A DNA stretch of 64,000 nt from CAYMJM01 sp964391325 (GTDB lineage: Bacteria; Patescibacteriota; Dojkabacteria; B142; JAFGMG01). Shown in pieces: positions 53,336-62,183 of this stretch. The translations under genes and the position numbers were made by a program. The stretch is taken from positions 1 to 64,000 of the forward strand of contig CAYMJM010000001.1 in assembly GCA_964391325.1 (NCBI GenBank), in the 5' to 3' direction. Each line of letters opens with the position of its first letter. The first letter of the stretch is position 1. Under the pieces are notes generated by a model that saw only the letters and a list, made by a program, of their open reading frames with translations, was not told where the DNA came from and did not search any database.

Positions 53336-54718
53336 ATGGTGGGGTCTGATAGGGAAATATTCAACTTTGTAGACGTAGAGACTACAGGAACTAAGAGTGC
53401 CGAGGATAGAATTATAGAAGTAGCTGCTATTAAAACGCAGGGAGATAAAATTCTTGATATTTACACTGCCTTGGTTAATCCTGGTTTTAGACCATCAAGC
53501 TTCATATTGGGACTGACAGGAATTAAATATGAAGACCTGGAAGTATCTAAACGCTTCCAAGATATAGCAGGAGAGCTTTATGAATTTTTGAGTCAGGGTA
53601 CTTTTGTTGCCCATAATGCAAGGTTTGATTATTCTTTTTTAAAGAATGAGTTCCTTAGAGCAGGATTTAGCTTTCTACCAAAGATTCTATGTACGGTTAG
53701 GCTCTCTAGCGCACTCTACCCTCACTTGAAAAAACATAACTTGGAATCCTTAGTTAAACGTCTGCATATTAAATTGGAAAACCACCACCGAGCTTATGAT
53801 GATGCGTATAGCCTTTTTGAGTTTATAAAGCTCGAAAGATGTAATCGACAAGATCACGATTTCCACAGAATTATAAGTGAGTTAACTGGCTCGCCAGCTA
53901 TCCCCAAGCTAATTAGCAAGGCTGATCTAGACAGCATTCCTGATACTACAGGAGTTTATTTATTCTTAAATGCACAAGCCTATCCTATTTATATTGGAAT
54001 GAGTAAGAGCATCAGGCAAAGAGTTTTATCACATTTTTACCAGAACTTAAGCAGGAGCAAAGAAATGAAAATTTCCACAAGCCTCAATAAAATTCATTAT
54101 ATAGAAACAGCTGGTATCTTGGGGGCACAACTTCGGGAGTCGCAATTAATCAAGCAATACCAGCCTTTGTATAACCGAAAACTTCGCAGAAATGACTACT
54201 TAACTTGTGTTATCGCAGAGGAAAATGAGAATGAGTATATTAACCTGTCTATTGGGCGTAGGAAAAACATAAATCAACAAAATTTGCATTACATAGTTGG
54301 TATTTACAATAGTGTAAAGCAAGCCAAAGCTAATTTAGCTGAAATTGCAAAGGAACATAAACTATGTCCTCAATACCTAGGGTTGGAGCCTAGATCTCGC
54401 AACAGTTGTTTTAATTATTATCTGAAGCTGTGCTCAGGTGCGTGCCGTCATGATATCCCAGTAGAAGAATATAACAGAAGTGTGTACAAAGCTTTTAACA
54501 AAACACGCTTGTGTGCCTGGCCTTATGGAGGTGAGATAGAGGTAGTTGAGGAGACAAACAAATTTAAGGAGACTTTCGTTATAGACAAATGGGTAGTTAA
54601 GAGTGCTAGGTTTGAAGGAGACTACATAAGAAGTCAACCTACCCTTGAAGCAGGTCGATTTGACCTAGATACTTATAAAATTCTGCATTCCTTTTTAAAT
54701 CGCGAGTTTACCACTTAG
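53336..54718 (+). CDS. DEDDh exonuclease fused to UvrC-like GIY-YIG nuclease
   Basis: A 460-residue two-nuclease protein. Residues 1-165 are a DnaQ-type 3'-5' exonuclease with NFVDVETTG, HNARFDYSF and a final HRAYDDAYSLFEF (full DEDDh set). Residues of about 195-290 are GIY-YIG (TTGVYLF, PIYIGMSKSIRQRVL). A C-terminal Cys set, including CFNYYLKLCSGAC, copies the UvrC cysteine cluster. The architecture is known from Cho-like and polymerase-III-epsilon-like fusions. It could back up uvrC, or proofread for DnaE, which here lacks an exonuclease. Single-gene unit. Confidence 0.9.
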   Translation: MVGSDREIFNFVDVETTGTKSAEDRIIEVAAIKTQGDKILDIYTALVNPGFRPSSFILGLTGIKYEDLEVSKRFQDIAGELYEFLSQGTFVAHNARFDYSFLKNEFLRAGFSFLPKILCTVRLSSALYPHLKKHNLESLVKRLHIKLENHHRAYDDAYSLFEFIKLERCNRQDHDFHRIISELTGSPAIPKLISKADLDSIPDTTGVYLFLNAQAYPIYIGMSKSIRQRVLSHFYQNLSRSKEMKISTSLNKIHYIETAGILGAQLRESQLIKQYQPLYNRKLRRNDYLTCVIAEENENEYINLSIGRRKNINQQNLHYIVGIYNSVKQAKANLAEIAKEHKLCPQYLGLEPRSRNSCFNYYLKLCSGACRHDIPVEEYNRSVYKAFNKTRLCAWPYGGEIEVVEETNKFKETFVIDKWVVKSARFEGDYIRSQPTLEAGRFDLDTYKILHSFLNREFTT

Positions 54719-54792
54719 AAATTAATGCAAAGTGATCTATCCTCGTACTTTAGCTGAACTCAAGCTATAGATATTGATATAAGAAAGGCCAT

Positions 54793-54819
54793 TTGGCACT
54801 TGAAATTTATAGCTGCTAA
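54793..54819. promoter_or_regulatory. CIRCE-like operator 1
   Basis: TTGGCACTT-N9-AGCTGCTAA, matching the CIRCE form TTAGCACTC-N9-GAGTGCTAA in half-site position and exact 9-base spacing (left half 7 of 9). It is one of two tandem sites directly before hrcA, with starts 37 bases apart. Confidence 0.72.
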
Positions 54820-54829
54820 TGTTAGACTA

Positions 54830-54856
54830 TTGGCACTTTAGTTATATAGTTGCTAA
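54830..54856. promoter_or_regulatory. CIRCE-like operator 2
   Basis: TTGGCACTT-N9-AGTTGCTAA, with the same left half as operator 1 and the same spacing, ending 2 bases before the hrcA ATG. HrcA bound here would block expression of hrcA-grpE-dnaK. Confidence 0.75.
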
Positions 54857-54858
54857 TT

Positions 54859-55590
54859 ATGATAACTGCCAGACAAAAGCGTTTACTTGAAGCAATAATA
54901 AAAGAATTTATAGAAACAGCTGAGGCAGTCGGTTCTATTGACTTACCTGAAAAATATGGACTGGATGTTAGTCCTGCTACGATAAGAAATGAGATGGCAA
55001 CACTTGTATCCTTAGGATATCTGAATAAAACTCACGCCTCCTCAGGGAGAATCCCAACTACAAGGGCATTTAAATATTTTTTACAAGAAATACTAGATCA
55101 ATTGCAGGAGTTGGATGTAAGAGAACAAGCACATTTCAACGAGGACATGTTTCAGAAAAGATACAATATTGACCAATTGATGATATCAGCTGTGAGAGCT
55201 TTAAGCTCCATAACTCACAATCCATCAATTGCGTTGGTAAATGACAGGATTTATCATATTGGTTTAGATATGTTATTAAATAACCCAGAGTATCGTGACT
55301 ACACGAAACTACAACACATATTGGCTATGTTGGATGATTATGCCAATCTGGTTCATATCTTTAAATCTCATAAAAGTGAACAAGATATTAAAGTGTTAAT
55401 TGGGGAAGATTTAAGACACCCAGCCCTCTACGATTCTGCTATTGTTTTCGCAAATATCCCTAGTTTTCACAAAAGTAGTGGTTATATTGCTATTTTAGGC
55501 CCGAACCGGATGCAATACGAGAAGGTTATACCTGCTATAAGGTATGTCTCAAATAAAATTTCTAACTTACTAAAAGACTGGAAAATTTAA
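54859..55590 (+). CDS. hrcA: Heat-inducible transcription repressor HrcA
   Basis: Represses heat-shock genes by binding CIRCE. The 243-residue protein begins with the winged helix typical of HrcA (MITARQKRLLEAIIKEFIET, then SPATIRNEMATLVSLGYL and SSGRIPTTRAFKYFL). The GAF-like middle and dimerisation regions follow but are reduced; HrcA is usually about 340 residues. The ATG at 54859 is preferred over an upstream TTG that falls inside operator 2. First gene of hrcA-grpE-dnaK and autoregulated by the two operators in front of it. Confidence 0.93.
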   Translation: MITARQKRLLEAIIKEFIETAEAVGSIDLPEKYGLDVSPATIRNEMATLVSLGYLNKTHASSGRIPTTRAFKYFLQEILDQLQELDVREQAHFNEDMFQKRYNIDQLMISAVRALSSITHNPSIALVNDRIYHIGLDMLLNNPEYRDYTKLQHILAMLDDYANLVHIFKSHKSEQDIKVLIGEDLRHPALYDSAIVFANIPSFHKSSGYIAILGPNRMQYEKVIPAIRYVSNKISNLLKDWKI

Positions 55591-55606
55591 ATTTTAAAGT
55601 TTTCTC

Positions 55607-56542
55607 ATGATTAAATTGGAGCAACTATCTGCTTTAATCAAAAGCCAAGAAAAAGTAAGGATAGAGCAGCTTAAGGATCTAATCCTCTCGCTGGATAGTG
55701 CAAACCTGCAAACAAAAAGTAAAGAAGATTTCCAAGTTTTCTCGGAGGCGCTTGAAAAGGCTGGTTTATCTAAATTTAAACAAGTCTCTCATGCAGGTAG
55801 GAAAATAAATGTATATAAGGTCAGTCCGGAGTTAAAAAAAGAATTTTTCGATCTTAATTTTATCGAACTTTCTGAGCCAAAGCCAGGCAAACACCTGAGA
55901 CACACTGAGTGGGAATATGTTTCATACATTGCCGATAACTATGATCTATTATTGAAAATGCTGACTTCTAAAGATAAAGTGACAAAAATTCGACAAATAG
56001 AAGATGATAAATTTAGCTATTATTCTCCAAGCGACAACAAAATACAGTTCAGGAATAAGAGCATAGGAGAAACTGAAAACTATAATAAGCCAGTAGATAC
56101 AACAGAAAAAGAATTAGAGTCGGAACTAGAAAAGGAGAAACAGGCAAGGATGAAACTCATAGCGGATTTTGATAACTATCGTAAATCAACTGAGGCACGA
56201 CTCAGTCAAGTTATGCAGAATGCTAATTCTAAAGTTATTATTAAATTAATTGATATTATAGATGATTTTGAAAGAGCTTTACAAACCAAGGAAGATGGAG
56301 GGATACAACTTATTTATAATAAATTAATAAATTTGCTAAAAGAAGAAAATGTAGAAATGATTAAGTTAGAGCAGGGAGCCAAATATGAACCTTATCAAAT
56401 GGAAGCTTTAAGCATCAGTGAAACTGATAATGAGTCCGAAAATAATACTGTCGAACGAATCATACAACAAGGCTATGTCAATGTCGAAACAGGAAGCATT
56501 TTAAGACCTACTAGAGTTATAGTCAAAAAACTAAAACAGTAA
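55607..56542 (+). CDS. grpE: GrpE nucleotide exchange factor with N-terminal extra domain
   Basis: Exchange factor for DnaK. The C-terminal half (from about residue 165) is GrpE: coiled coil ESELEKEKQARMKLIADFDN, then IDDFERALQTKED, and the beta-wing end ERIIQQGYVNVETGSILRPT. At 311 residues it is far longer than the usual 180-220. The first 150 residues form an extra, soluble domain (SALIKSQEKVRIEQLKDLIL, HTEWEYVSYIADNYDLLLKM) that I do not recognise and that resembles winged-helix or substrate-binding regions only in length. Sixteen bases after hrcA and 51 before dnaK. Confidence 0.9.
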   Translation: MIKLEQLSALIKSQEKVRIEQLKDLILSLDSANLQTKSKEDFQVFSEALEKAGLSKFKQVSHAGRKINVYKVSPELKKEFFDLNFIELSEPKPGKHLRHTEWEYVSYIADNYDLLLKMLTSKDKVTKIRQIEDDKFSYYSPSDNKIQFRNKSIGETENYNKPVDTTEKELESELEKEKQARMKLIADFDNYRKSTEARLSQVMQNANSKVIIKLIDIIDDFERALQTKEDGGIQLIYNKLINLLKEENVEMIKLEQGAKYEPYQMEALSISETDNESENNTVERIIQQGYVNVETGSILRPTRVIVKKLKQ

Positions 56543-56593
56543 CTACATTCTCATGCTGTTTAGAATTTCTATTTTAAATTTTAGTTAAATAAC

Positions 56594-58495
56594 ATGTCTA
56601 AAATAGTTGGAATTGACCTTGGAACTAGTAACTCCGCAATAGCCTATGTGACCGGAGGGAAGCCTGAAATAATTGCAAACAAAGAAGGTGGAAGGACAAC
56701 CCCTTCTGTAATTGCAATATCTTCTGATGCTGTAGAAGAAATTATTGTGGGCGTGCCAGCCAAGAATCAGATGGTAACAAACCCCGAACAGACTTTCTAC
56801 TCAATAAAAAGATTGATTGGAAGGAGATGGGATGATCCGGATATTGAACAAGACAAGAAGCTCCTACCCTTTGAGCTAAGGAAAAGCGGTAAAGGTGGAG
56901 TTGAAATAGAATTTGGAAACCAATGGCTTGCTCCAGAAGCAATTTGTGCCAAAGTACTTGCTAAACTGAAAGCAGATGCTGAGGCTTTCTTGGGTGAAGA
57001 AGTTAAGGAAGCAGTGATAACAGTTCCCGCTTACTTTGATGATTCTCAAAGACAGGCAACCAAAAATGCAGGGAAAATAGCAGGTCTCGATGTAAAAAGA
57101 ATTATTAACGAGCCTACAGCTGCAGCTCTGGCTTACGGTCTGGATCAGAAACAGGATCAAAATATTGCGGTCTATGATCTGGGTGGAGGCACGTTTGATA
57201 TTTCAATTCTCGAAATTGGTGATGGTATATTTGAGGTTAAGGCCACAAATGGAGATACCCATCTAGGAGGAGATGACTTTGATCAGGAAATAATTGATAG
57301 CTTAATCGATGAATTTAAAAAAGACACAGGAATTGATTTAAGGAGTGATCCTGCTGCGTTACAGAGGCTTAAAGAAGCAGTTGAAAAGGCAAAAATTACA
57401 CTGTCAAGCACAGAAAAAACAGAGATTAACTTGCCATACATAACGGCAGACAAAAATGGTCCAAAGCATTTTAGGAAAGAGATGACCCGATCTGATTTGG
57501 AAAAATTAGTTTCGGACCTTATTGACAAGACTCTTGAGCCGTGTAGAAAAGCACTTGTCGACGCAAAACTCTCTGTATCAGATATAGATGAAGTAATTTT
57601 AGTCGGGGGAATGACCAGAATGCCACTTATCAAGAAAAAGGTTGAGGAGTTTTTTGGTAGAAAACCTCATGAAGGTGTAAATCCTGATGAAGTTGTGGCA
57701 ATTGGAGCAGCTATACAAGGTGCAGTTCTTGCTGGAGATGAAAATGTGAAAGACGTCACCCTCCTAGATGTTACTCCGCTAACTTTAGGCTTGGAAACCC
57801 TTGGAGGGGTTAGAACACCCTTGATTCCTCGGAATACAACTATACCAACAGAAAAATCACAGGTTTTTTCGACAGCTGCCGATAACCAGACAGCAGTAGA
57901 AATTCATGTATTGCAGGGAGAAAGGGAGATGGCAAGTGATAATAAAACTTTAGGAAAATTTATACTTGACGGTATCCCTCCGGCACCAAGGGGGGTTCCT
58001 CAAGTAGAAGTTACTTTTAAAATAGATGCTAATGGGATACTAAGTGTTTCTGCTAAAGACAAAGCAACAGGTAAAGAGCAAAGCATAACAATCACAGCAT
58101 CTACTCACATGAGTGAAGATGAAATTGACAAAATGGTCGAAGAGGCTTCAAAATATGCTGCTGAAGATAAAAAGAAGAAGGAAAGGGTTGAAATCCATAA
58201 TGTCGCTGATACGTTAGTATTTCAGGTAGAAAAATTTATCGAAGAAATGAAAGAAAAATTAGATAATACCGATAAGGAGGAGCTTGAGGAAAAAGCAAAA
58301 GAGCTGAAAGAGATAATTAATAAAGAAGACTTCGTTAACGAAGATGTAAAAATTAAGACGGAAGAGCTATCAAAGTTACTGCAGCAAAAAGGGGCTAAGA
58401 TGTACGAAAAAGCATCAAAAGAAGCTGAAGAAGAACAGAAAGATTCCAAAAGTGAAGAAAAAAGTTCGGAAGCTGAAGAAGGGGAAGTGGTCTAA
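56594..58495 (+). CDS. dnaK: Molecular chaperone DnaK (Hsp70)
   Basis: ATP-driven chaperone. The 633-residue protein has [15 protein letters not shown] (phosphate 1), the adenosine-side [13 protein letters not shown], phosphate 2 [15 protein letters not shown], linker [16 protein letters not shown], the substrate-binding beta domain and a helical lid ending in an acidic tail ([11 protein letters not shown]). The actinobacteria/firmicutes-type gap in the nucleotide domain was not judged. It ends the hrcA-grpE-dnaK operon; dnaJ is not downstream and not in the window. Confidence 0.97.
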   Translation: MSKIVGIDLGTSNSAIAYVTGGKPEIIANKEGGRTTPSVIAISSDAVEEIIVGVPAKNQMVTNPEQTFYSIKRLIGRRWDDPDIEQDKKLLPFELRKSGKGGVEIEFGNQWLAPEAICAKVLAKLKADAEAFLGEEVKEAVITVPAYFDDSQRQATKNAGKIAGLDVKRIINEPTAAALAYGLDQKQDQNIAVYDLGGGTFDISILEIGDGIFEVKATNGDTHLGGDDFDQEIIDSLIDEFKKDTGIDLRSDPAALQRLKEAVEKAKITLSSTEKTEINLPYITADKNGPKHFRKEMTRSDLEKLVSDLIDKTLEPCRKALVDAKLSVSDIDEVILVGGMTRMPLIKKKVEEFFGRKPHEGVNPDEVVAIGAAIQGAVLAGDENVKDVTLLDVTPLTLGLETLGGVRTPLIPRNTTIPTEKSQVFSTAADNQTAVEIHVLQGEREMASDNKTLGKFILDGIPPAPRGVPQVEVTFKIDANGILSVSAKDKATGKEQSITITASTHMSEDEIDKMVEEASKYAAEDKKKKERVEIHNVADTLVFQVEKFIEEMKEKLDNTDKEELEEKAKELKEIINKEDFVNEDVKIKTEELSKLLQQKGAKMYEKASKEAEEEQKDSKSEEKSSEAEEGEVV

Positions 58496-58510
58496 TAAAA
58501 CCACAGCACC

Positions 58511-58600
58511 TCTCGACCCTTCGTTTACACTCAGGACTCAAGGCTCAAACTGACACGCTATATTTTGATTTAATATGTCAGTTCGAGCCTGTCGAGACCT
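58511..58600. repeat. BIME-like intergenic repeat, copy 2
   Basis: Bounded by TCTCGACCCTTCG and CTGTCGAGACC, with inner arms GCTCAAACTGACA and TGTCAGTTCGAGCC around an AT-rich centre. In reverse complement it aligns in block order with the copy at 32115-32214. A further GTCGAGAG occurs at about 58622, so the element may extend. It lies between convergent dnaK and the DHH gene. Confidence 0.6.
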
Positions 58601-58643
58601 TATTTCCCATAGCTAAGGTATGTCGAGAGAAAATACTATTATT

Positions 58644-59639
58644 TTAGGTACCAAAATATTCTGAGATTTTTTTCCTGGTAAGTGCTAATGCTTCATAGGG
58701 GTCATCTGTATCTAATGTGGCACCGGAAGCTGAGTCGTGCCCTCCACCCCCTAACAGTTCAGCAACTTTTCGCACATTTTGACCATTCATCCTTGATCTA
58801 AAGGATACTTTGCATTCTTTGGCATCACTATCAGGATTCACTAAGAACCCCCAATTATACCCTTCTCTACCTAGCAAAATATCAATGATTAGATTCTTCA
58901 GTATATCCATTTGTGTAGAATTGAGACCAAGCAGATCATATACATCTTTAGTAATGTAGCTGTAGGAGTATTTCAGCTGCTCATCAAACTTAAGATTGTT
59001 TATAATTACCTTAGCTGCGTTAAGTACAGGTTCATCGTACGATTTAATTTTTTCGGCTATTTCTGACGCTACAGCACCATTCTCAATTAACTTCGCTACA
59101 ATTTCGAAAGTATTCTTATTAACTGTCTTGGTAGAAAAGCCATTTGTATCATCGTAGATCCCTGCTAGAAGCGCTTTTGCTGTCTGAACGCTAAAGTCTA
59201 CATGCTCCTGGAATAGCTCAAAGACGATCTCACTAGTCGAAGGATAATTCTTACGAACATATAAAACTGCTTCCAAATCAGATTCGTAGATGTGATGATC
59301 TATTACAACTACTTTTTGTTCTGGCTGTAGAGGAAAGTCTCCTTTTGTTATTCTAGATTTTCTGTTTGCGTCGAGCACTATTATTAAGTCAAATTTCTGC
59401 GTAAAAACAGAATCTGATAAATTGGCTTGAATGATCCTCTTAGTACCTTCTAAAAATGAATAAGCGTGAGGGGGTGAGTCCTCTACAGCCATAGTTATCT
59501 CTTTATCTTTAAATCCTTTAAGAATCCAATATAGTCCGACCATAGATCCAATAGCATCAAAATCATGGTTAAGATGCGTGGTAAGCAATATATTAGCTGA
59601 TTGATTAATGGTCTCTATTAATTCTTTACTTTCTTGCAT
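58644..59639 (-). CDS. DHH-family phosphoesterase, NrnA-like
   Basis: Probable nanoRNA, pApA or PAP phosphatase. The 331-residue protein has TTHLNHDFDAIGSMVGLYW (metal motif 1), LIIVLDANRKSR, the DHH motif VVIDHHIYESD, TAKALLAGIYDDTNGF, and the DHHA1 substrate motif LGGGGHDSASGATL. Metal ligands are complete. RNA-fragment and cyclic-dinucleotide activities cannot be told apart from sequence. It starts 1 base past glyS and is likely expressed from the glyS message. Confidence 0.88.
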   Translation of the reverse strand: MQESKELIETINQSANILLTTHLNHDFDAIGSMVGLYWILKGFKDKEITMAVEDSPPHAYSFLEGTKRIIQANLSDSVFTQKFDLIIVLDANRKSRITKGDFPLQPEQKVVVIDHHIYESDLEAVLYVRKNYPSTSEIVFELFQEHVDFSVQTAKALLAGIYDDTNGFSTKTVNKNTFEIVAKLIENGAVASEIAEKIKSYDEPVLNAAKVIINNLKFDEQLKYSYSYITKDVYDLLGLNSTQMDILKNLIIDILLGREGYNWGFLVNPDSDAKECKVSFRSRMNGQNVRKVAELLGGGGHDSASGATLDTDDPYEALALTRKKISEYFGT

Positions 59640-59640
59640 C

Positions 59641-61032
59641 TTATTTGTTTAAATTATTAGAAACCCAATTAAAAATTTCAGGTACGCTAATTCTTTGCTG
59701 CTCCATGGTGTCTCGATCTCTTATCGTGACTGTATTGTCGTCTAAGGAGCTGTAATCAACAGTGATACACCACGGTGTGCCGATTTCATCCTGTCGTCTG
59801 TACATCTTTCCTATATTTCCAGCATCGTCGTATTCGCATGAAAAATTTTGACTTAAGTCATTATAGATTTTTCGTGCGAGGCTTTGTAGTTTTTCATCTT
59901 TTTGCAATGGAAACACTGCAACCTGTACTGGGGCAATATTTTTAGGAAACTTTAAAACAACTCGAGATTTTCCATTTTCCAGGGACTCCTCAGTATAAGC
60001 AGCATACATTGTAACTAAAACTGCTCTTGCCAGACCAAAAGAAGGCTCCAGTATGTGAGGAATATACTCTCTATTTGTTTTAGGGTCTTTATATGTTAAG
60101 CTCTTACCGCTTTTTTGTGAATGTGCTTGTAAATCAAAATCGACCCTATGTGCTAGTCCCGCTATCTCCGCCCAGCCAAAATCAAACTTGTACTCTGGAT
60201 CGTAAGTTCGCTTTGAGTAATGTGATAGCTCCTCTTCTTCATGCTGTCTAAATCTTAAATCCTCTTCTCTTGCCCCTAAATTTAGATAAAAATTTTTCAT
60301 ATCTTCAAGCCATGTGTTCATAAGTTTTTCCCAATCTGCTTGCGGATCAATAAAGTACTCTATTTCCATTTGTTCTGTTTCAATTGTGCGAAAGATAAAC
60401 TGTCCTTTTGTAATCTCATTTCGAAAGGCCTTTCCCACTTGGGCTATACCAAATGGAATACGCATGCGCACAGTATTTAAGACATTTTTAAAGTTAATAA
60501 ATATTGACTGAGCAGTTTCTGGTCTTAGGTAAGCAAGATCTTCTTCATTTTTATCAAAGCCTGCATGGGTTTCAAACATTTGATTAAATAATTTAGGGCC
60601 AGCTAACTCATTTCCTTCTGGGCTCTTAATATCATTTTTTTCTATAAATTCCTTCATCTCTTCTAAATTCAGTGATTCCACTTTGATCTCCTGGTTATTT
60701 TTTTTTGCAAATGCCTGTATTAAATGATCTGCTCTATACCTTTTGTGAGTTACTTTATCTTCAACTAGAGCCTCATTAAAGCTATCTGTGTGACCCGAAG
60801 CCTCCCAGACTTCTTTTTGCATCAAAATCGCTCCATCTAGCCCTATAATCTCCTCTCTTTGAGTTACAAATGTCTTCCACCATAGGTCTGCTATATTCTT
60901 TTTAAGCTGAGTTCCGTACGGTCCATAATCGTAATTATTAGCGAATCCTCCATAGATATCCGAAGTCTGATATACAAACCCTCTTCTTTTTGCCCAAGCT
61001 ACTATTTTTTCCAGAGTAACTTGATTTAACAT
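59641..61032 (-). CDS. glyS: Glycyl-tRNA synthetase (single-chain, dimeric type)
   Basis: Class II synthetase charging tRNA-Gly. The 463-residue protein has the eukaryote/Gram-positive single-chain layout: KRRGFVYQTSDIYGGFANNYDYGPYG-type opening (key residues GFVYQTSDIYGG), motif 2 FRNEITKGQFIFRTIETEQ, motif 3 EPSFGLARAVLVTMY, and a C-terminal anticodon-binding domain (VAVFPLQKDEKLQSLA). A T-box leader precedes it, so uncharged tRNA-Gly should control its transcription. The window holds two intact tRNA-Gly genes (GCC and CCC). Confidence 0.96.
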   Translation of the reverse strand: MLNQVTLEKIVAWAKRRGFVYQTSDIYGGFANNYDYGPYGTQLKKNIADLWWKTFVTQREEIIGLDGAILMQKEVWEASGHTDSFNEALVEDKVTHKRYRADHLIQAFAKKNNQEIKVESLNLEEMKEFIEKNDIKSPEGNELAGPKLFNQMFETHAGFDKNEEDLAYLRPETAQSIFINFKNVLNTVRMRIPFGIAQVGKAFRNEITKGQFIFRTIETEQMEIEYFIDPQADWEKLMNTWLEDMKNFYLNLGAREEDLRFRQHEEEELSHYSKRTYDPEYKFDFGWAEIAGLAHRVDFDLQAHSQKSGKSLTYKDPKTNREYIPHILEPSFGLARAVLVTMYAAYTEESLENGKSRVVLKFPKNIAPVQVAVFPLQKDEKLQSLARKIYNDLSQNFSCEYDDAGNIGKMYRRQDEIGTPWCITVDYSSLDDNTVTIRDRDTMEQQRISVPEIFNWVSNNLNK

Positions 61033-61087
61033 TTTTAATCAGTAATAAATATTCTAATGTTAGGGTGAATTACCATCCTATGAGAGT

Positions 61088-61148
61088 AAAAAGTCCCTTA
61101 TATAATCTAACACAGACCACTGCATTTAGGCTAGATAATATAAGGGAC
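61088..61148 (-). terminator. Regulated terminator of the glyS T-box
   Basis: On the minus strand GTCCCTTATAT...ATATAAGGGAC forms a stem with a 20-30-base inner arm, followed by TTTTT. Its 5' arm is the expected antiterminator partner of the T-box core. It ends about 55 bases before the glyS ATG. Confidence 0.8.
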
Positions 61149-61392
61149 CCAGTTAATCAATTAGACTCCTCGTAATCTTTGATGCTCAACTAAAATTGTT
61201 TCAATTAAGCATCACATGTCGACGATAGTGAATTGAACGGGCGGTTCCACCCTACTTTCCATTCTCGCTAGAGTGTCACTTTGGAGCGAACAATGGACAA
61301 GCCCTATAATAATAGGACGACTTTTGAACGATATTAAATTGTCTCCAATACTTTTGCTGATTTTCACTGTAACTCAGCTCACTTAATAAATT
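61088..61392 (-). promoter_or_regulatory. T-box riboswitch leader of glyS
   Basis: Minus-strand RNA of about 300 bases before glyS. The T-box core AGGGTGGAACCGCC lies at 61240-61253, just after a stem III-like hairpin (CCATT.TTCGCT / AGCGA.AATGG, about 61257-61295). The TGGA bulge can pair with the UCCA end of tRNA-Gly. Downstream GTCCCTTA can pair with the T-box GGG or form the terminator at 61093-61148. Between core and terminator is an extra insert of about 90 bases. Stem I and the Gly specifier codon were not resolved by eye. Confidence 0.8.
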
Positions 61393-61406
61393 CTAGCACA
61401 AGCTAG
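61393..61406 (-). terminator. Weak terminator after the CMK-like gene
   Basis: CTAGC-TTGT-GCTAG on the minus strand followed by AATTTATT, 10 bases after the stop of the gene at 61416. The short stem and imperfect U tract make it a weak candidate; it marks the likely border of the recO unit and the T-box leader. Confidence 0.4.
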
Positions 61407-61415
61407 GATCAGGAA

Positions 61416-62183
61416 TCAATCGAAGACCGTTCTCGCCTCTGATGGAATACCTCGAATGAGCTCAGGGTGTTTAGATTTTATCTCTTTGAATATAGCAGAT
61501 GGCTGAAGCATTAAATTTTTCTTTGTAATCATATCCATCAATATATCAGGATCTTTCTCATATTCCTGCATCAGCATTTCTAACTTTTGAGTTGCCTGCT
61601 TGTTATCAAAATTTTTATAATACCCCCCGAGTTCTTTGATAATTATTAGAGCTGTCTCTTCTATCCCTAGCTCTGACGTGTCTATTATCAAATTATATTT
61701 TTTATTGATCAATTTTTCATCAAAAATATCTACGTTGAATCTCTTTGTCCAGTCTCGTCTTAAAACGTGATCACGCTTTTCAATATCCTCTTTTCGCTTG
61801 TCTAATTTACTTCTTTGAGATCTAGCCTTCAAAGATGCCTTTATAAAAATTTTAAAAATATTATTACTTTTTATTAAAAATCCTGCTGTTTTCCCTTCGA
61901 GCAAGGTGCGTCTTGTCGATTTTATTTTCAAGGCGATATAGTTTTCCCAAATATAGTCCCAGACTTCGTGGTATTTTTCAGCCCACAAATTAATCTCATT
62001 TGTCTTTGGGTCATACCCCATTTTCTCTATCCAATATTTTAGGACTCCCCCGGCGTAGATGTAATTCATATCTAGAATTAAAACAAGCAATCTGGCCTGC
62101 GTTGACCCACCAGAAGAAGGCCATCCAGAAACTATGATGTTAGAGTTTTCTAATTTATTCTTTTTGTTGTGCGATATGTTCAT
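61416..62183 (-). CDS. Cytidylate-kinase-like P-loop protein with altered Walker A
   Basis: A 255-residue protein with a nucleoside-monophosphate-kinase layout: a nucleotide loop, then LDMNYIYAGGVLKYWIEKMG (as in CMK substrate helices), a basic RRDWTKRFNVDIFDE lid-like segment and NLIIDTSELGIEETALIII near the end, all typical of CMK relatives. The loop reads SGWPSSGGSTQ, with Gly in place of the Walker A Lys (normally GKS/GKT), so ATP use would be impaired or changed. It overlaps recO by 29 bases. Confidence 0.68.
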   Translation of the reverse strand: MNISHNKKNKLENSNIIVSGWPSSGGSTQARLLVLILDMNYIYAGGVLKYWIEKMGYDPKTNEINLWAEKYHEVWDYIWENYIALKIKSTRRTLLEGKTAGFLIKSNNIFKIFIKASLKARSQRSKLDKRKEDIEKRDHVLRRDWTKRFNVDIFDEKLINKKYNLIIDTSELGIEETALIIIKELGGYYKNFDNKQATQKLEMLMQEYEKDPDILMDMITKKNLMLQPSAIFKEIKSKHPELIRGIPSEARTVFD

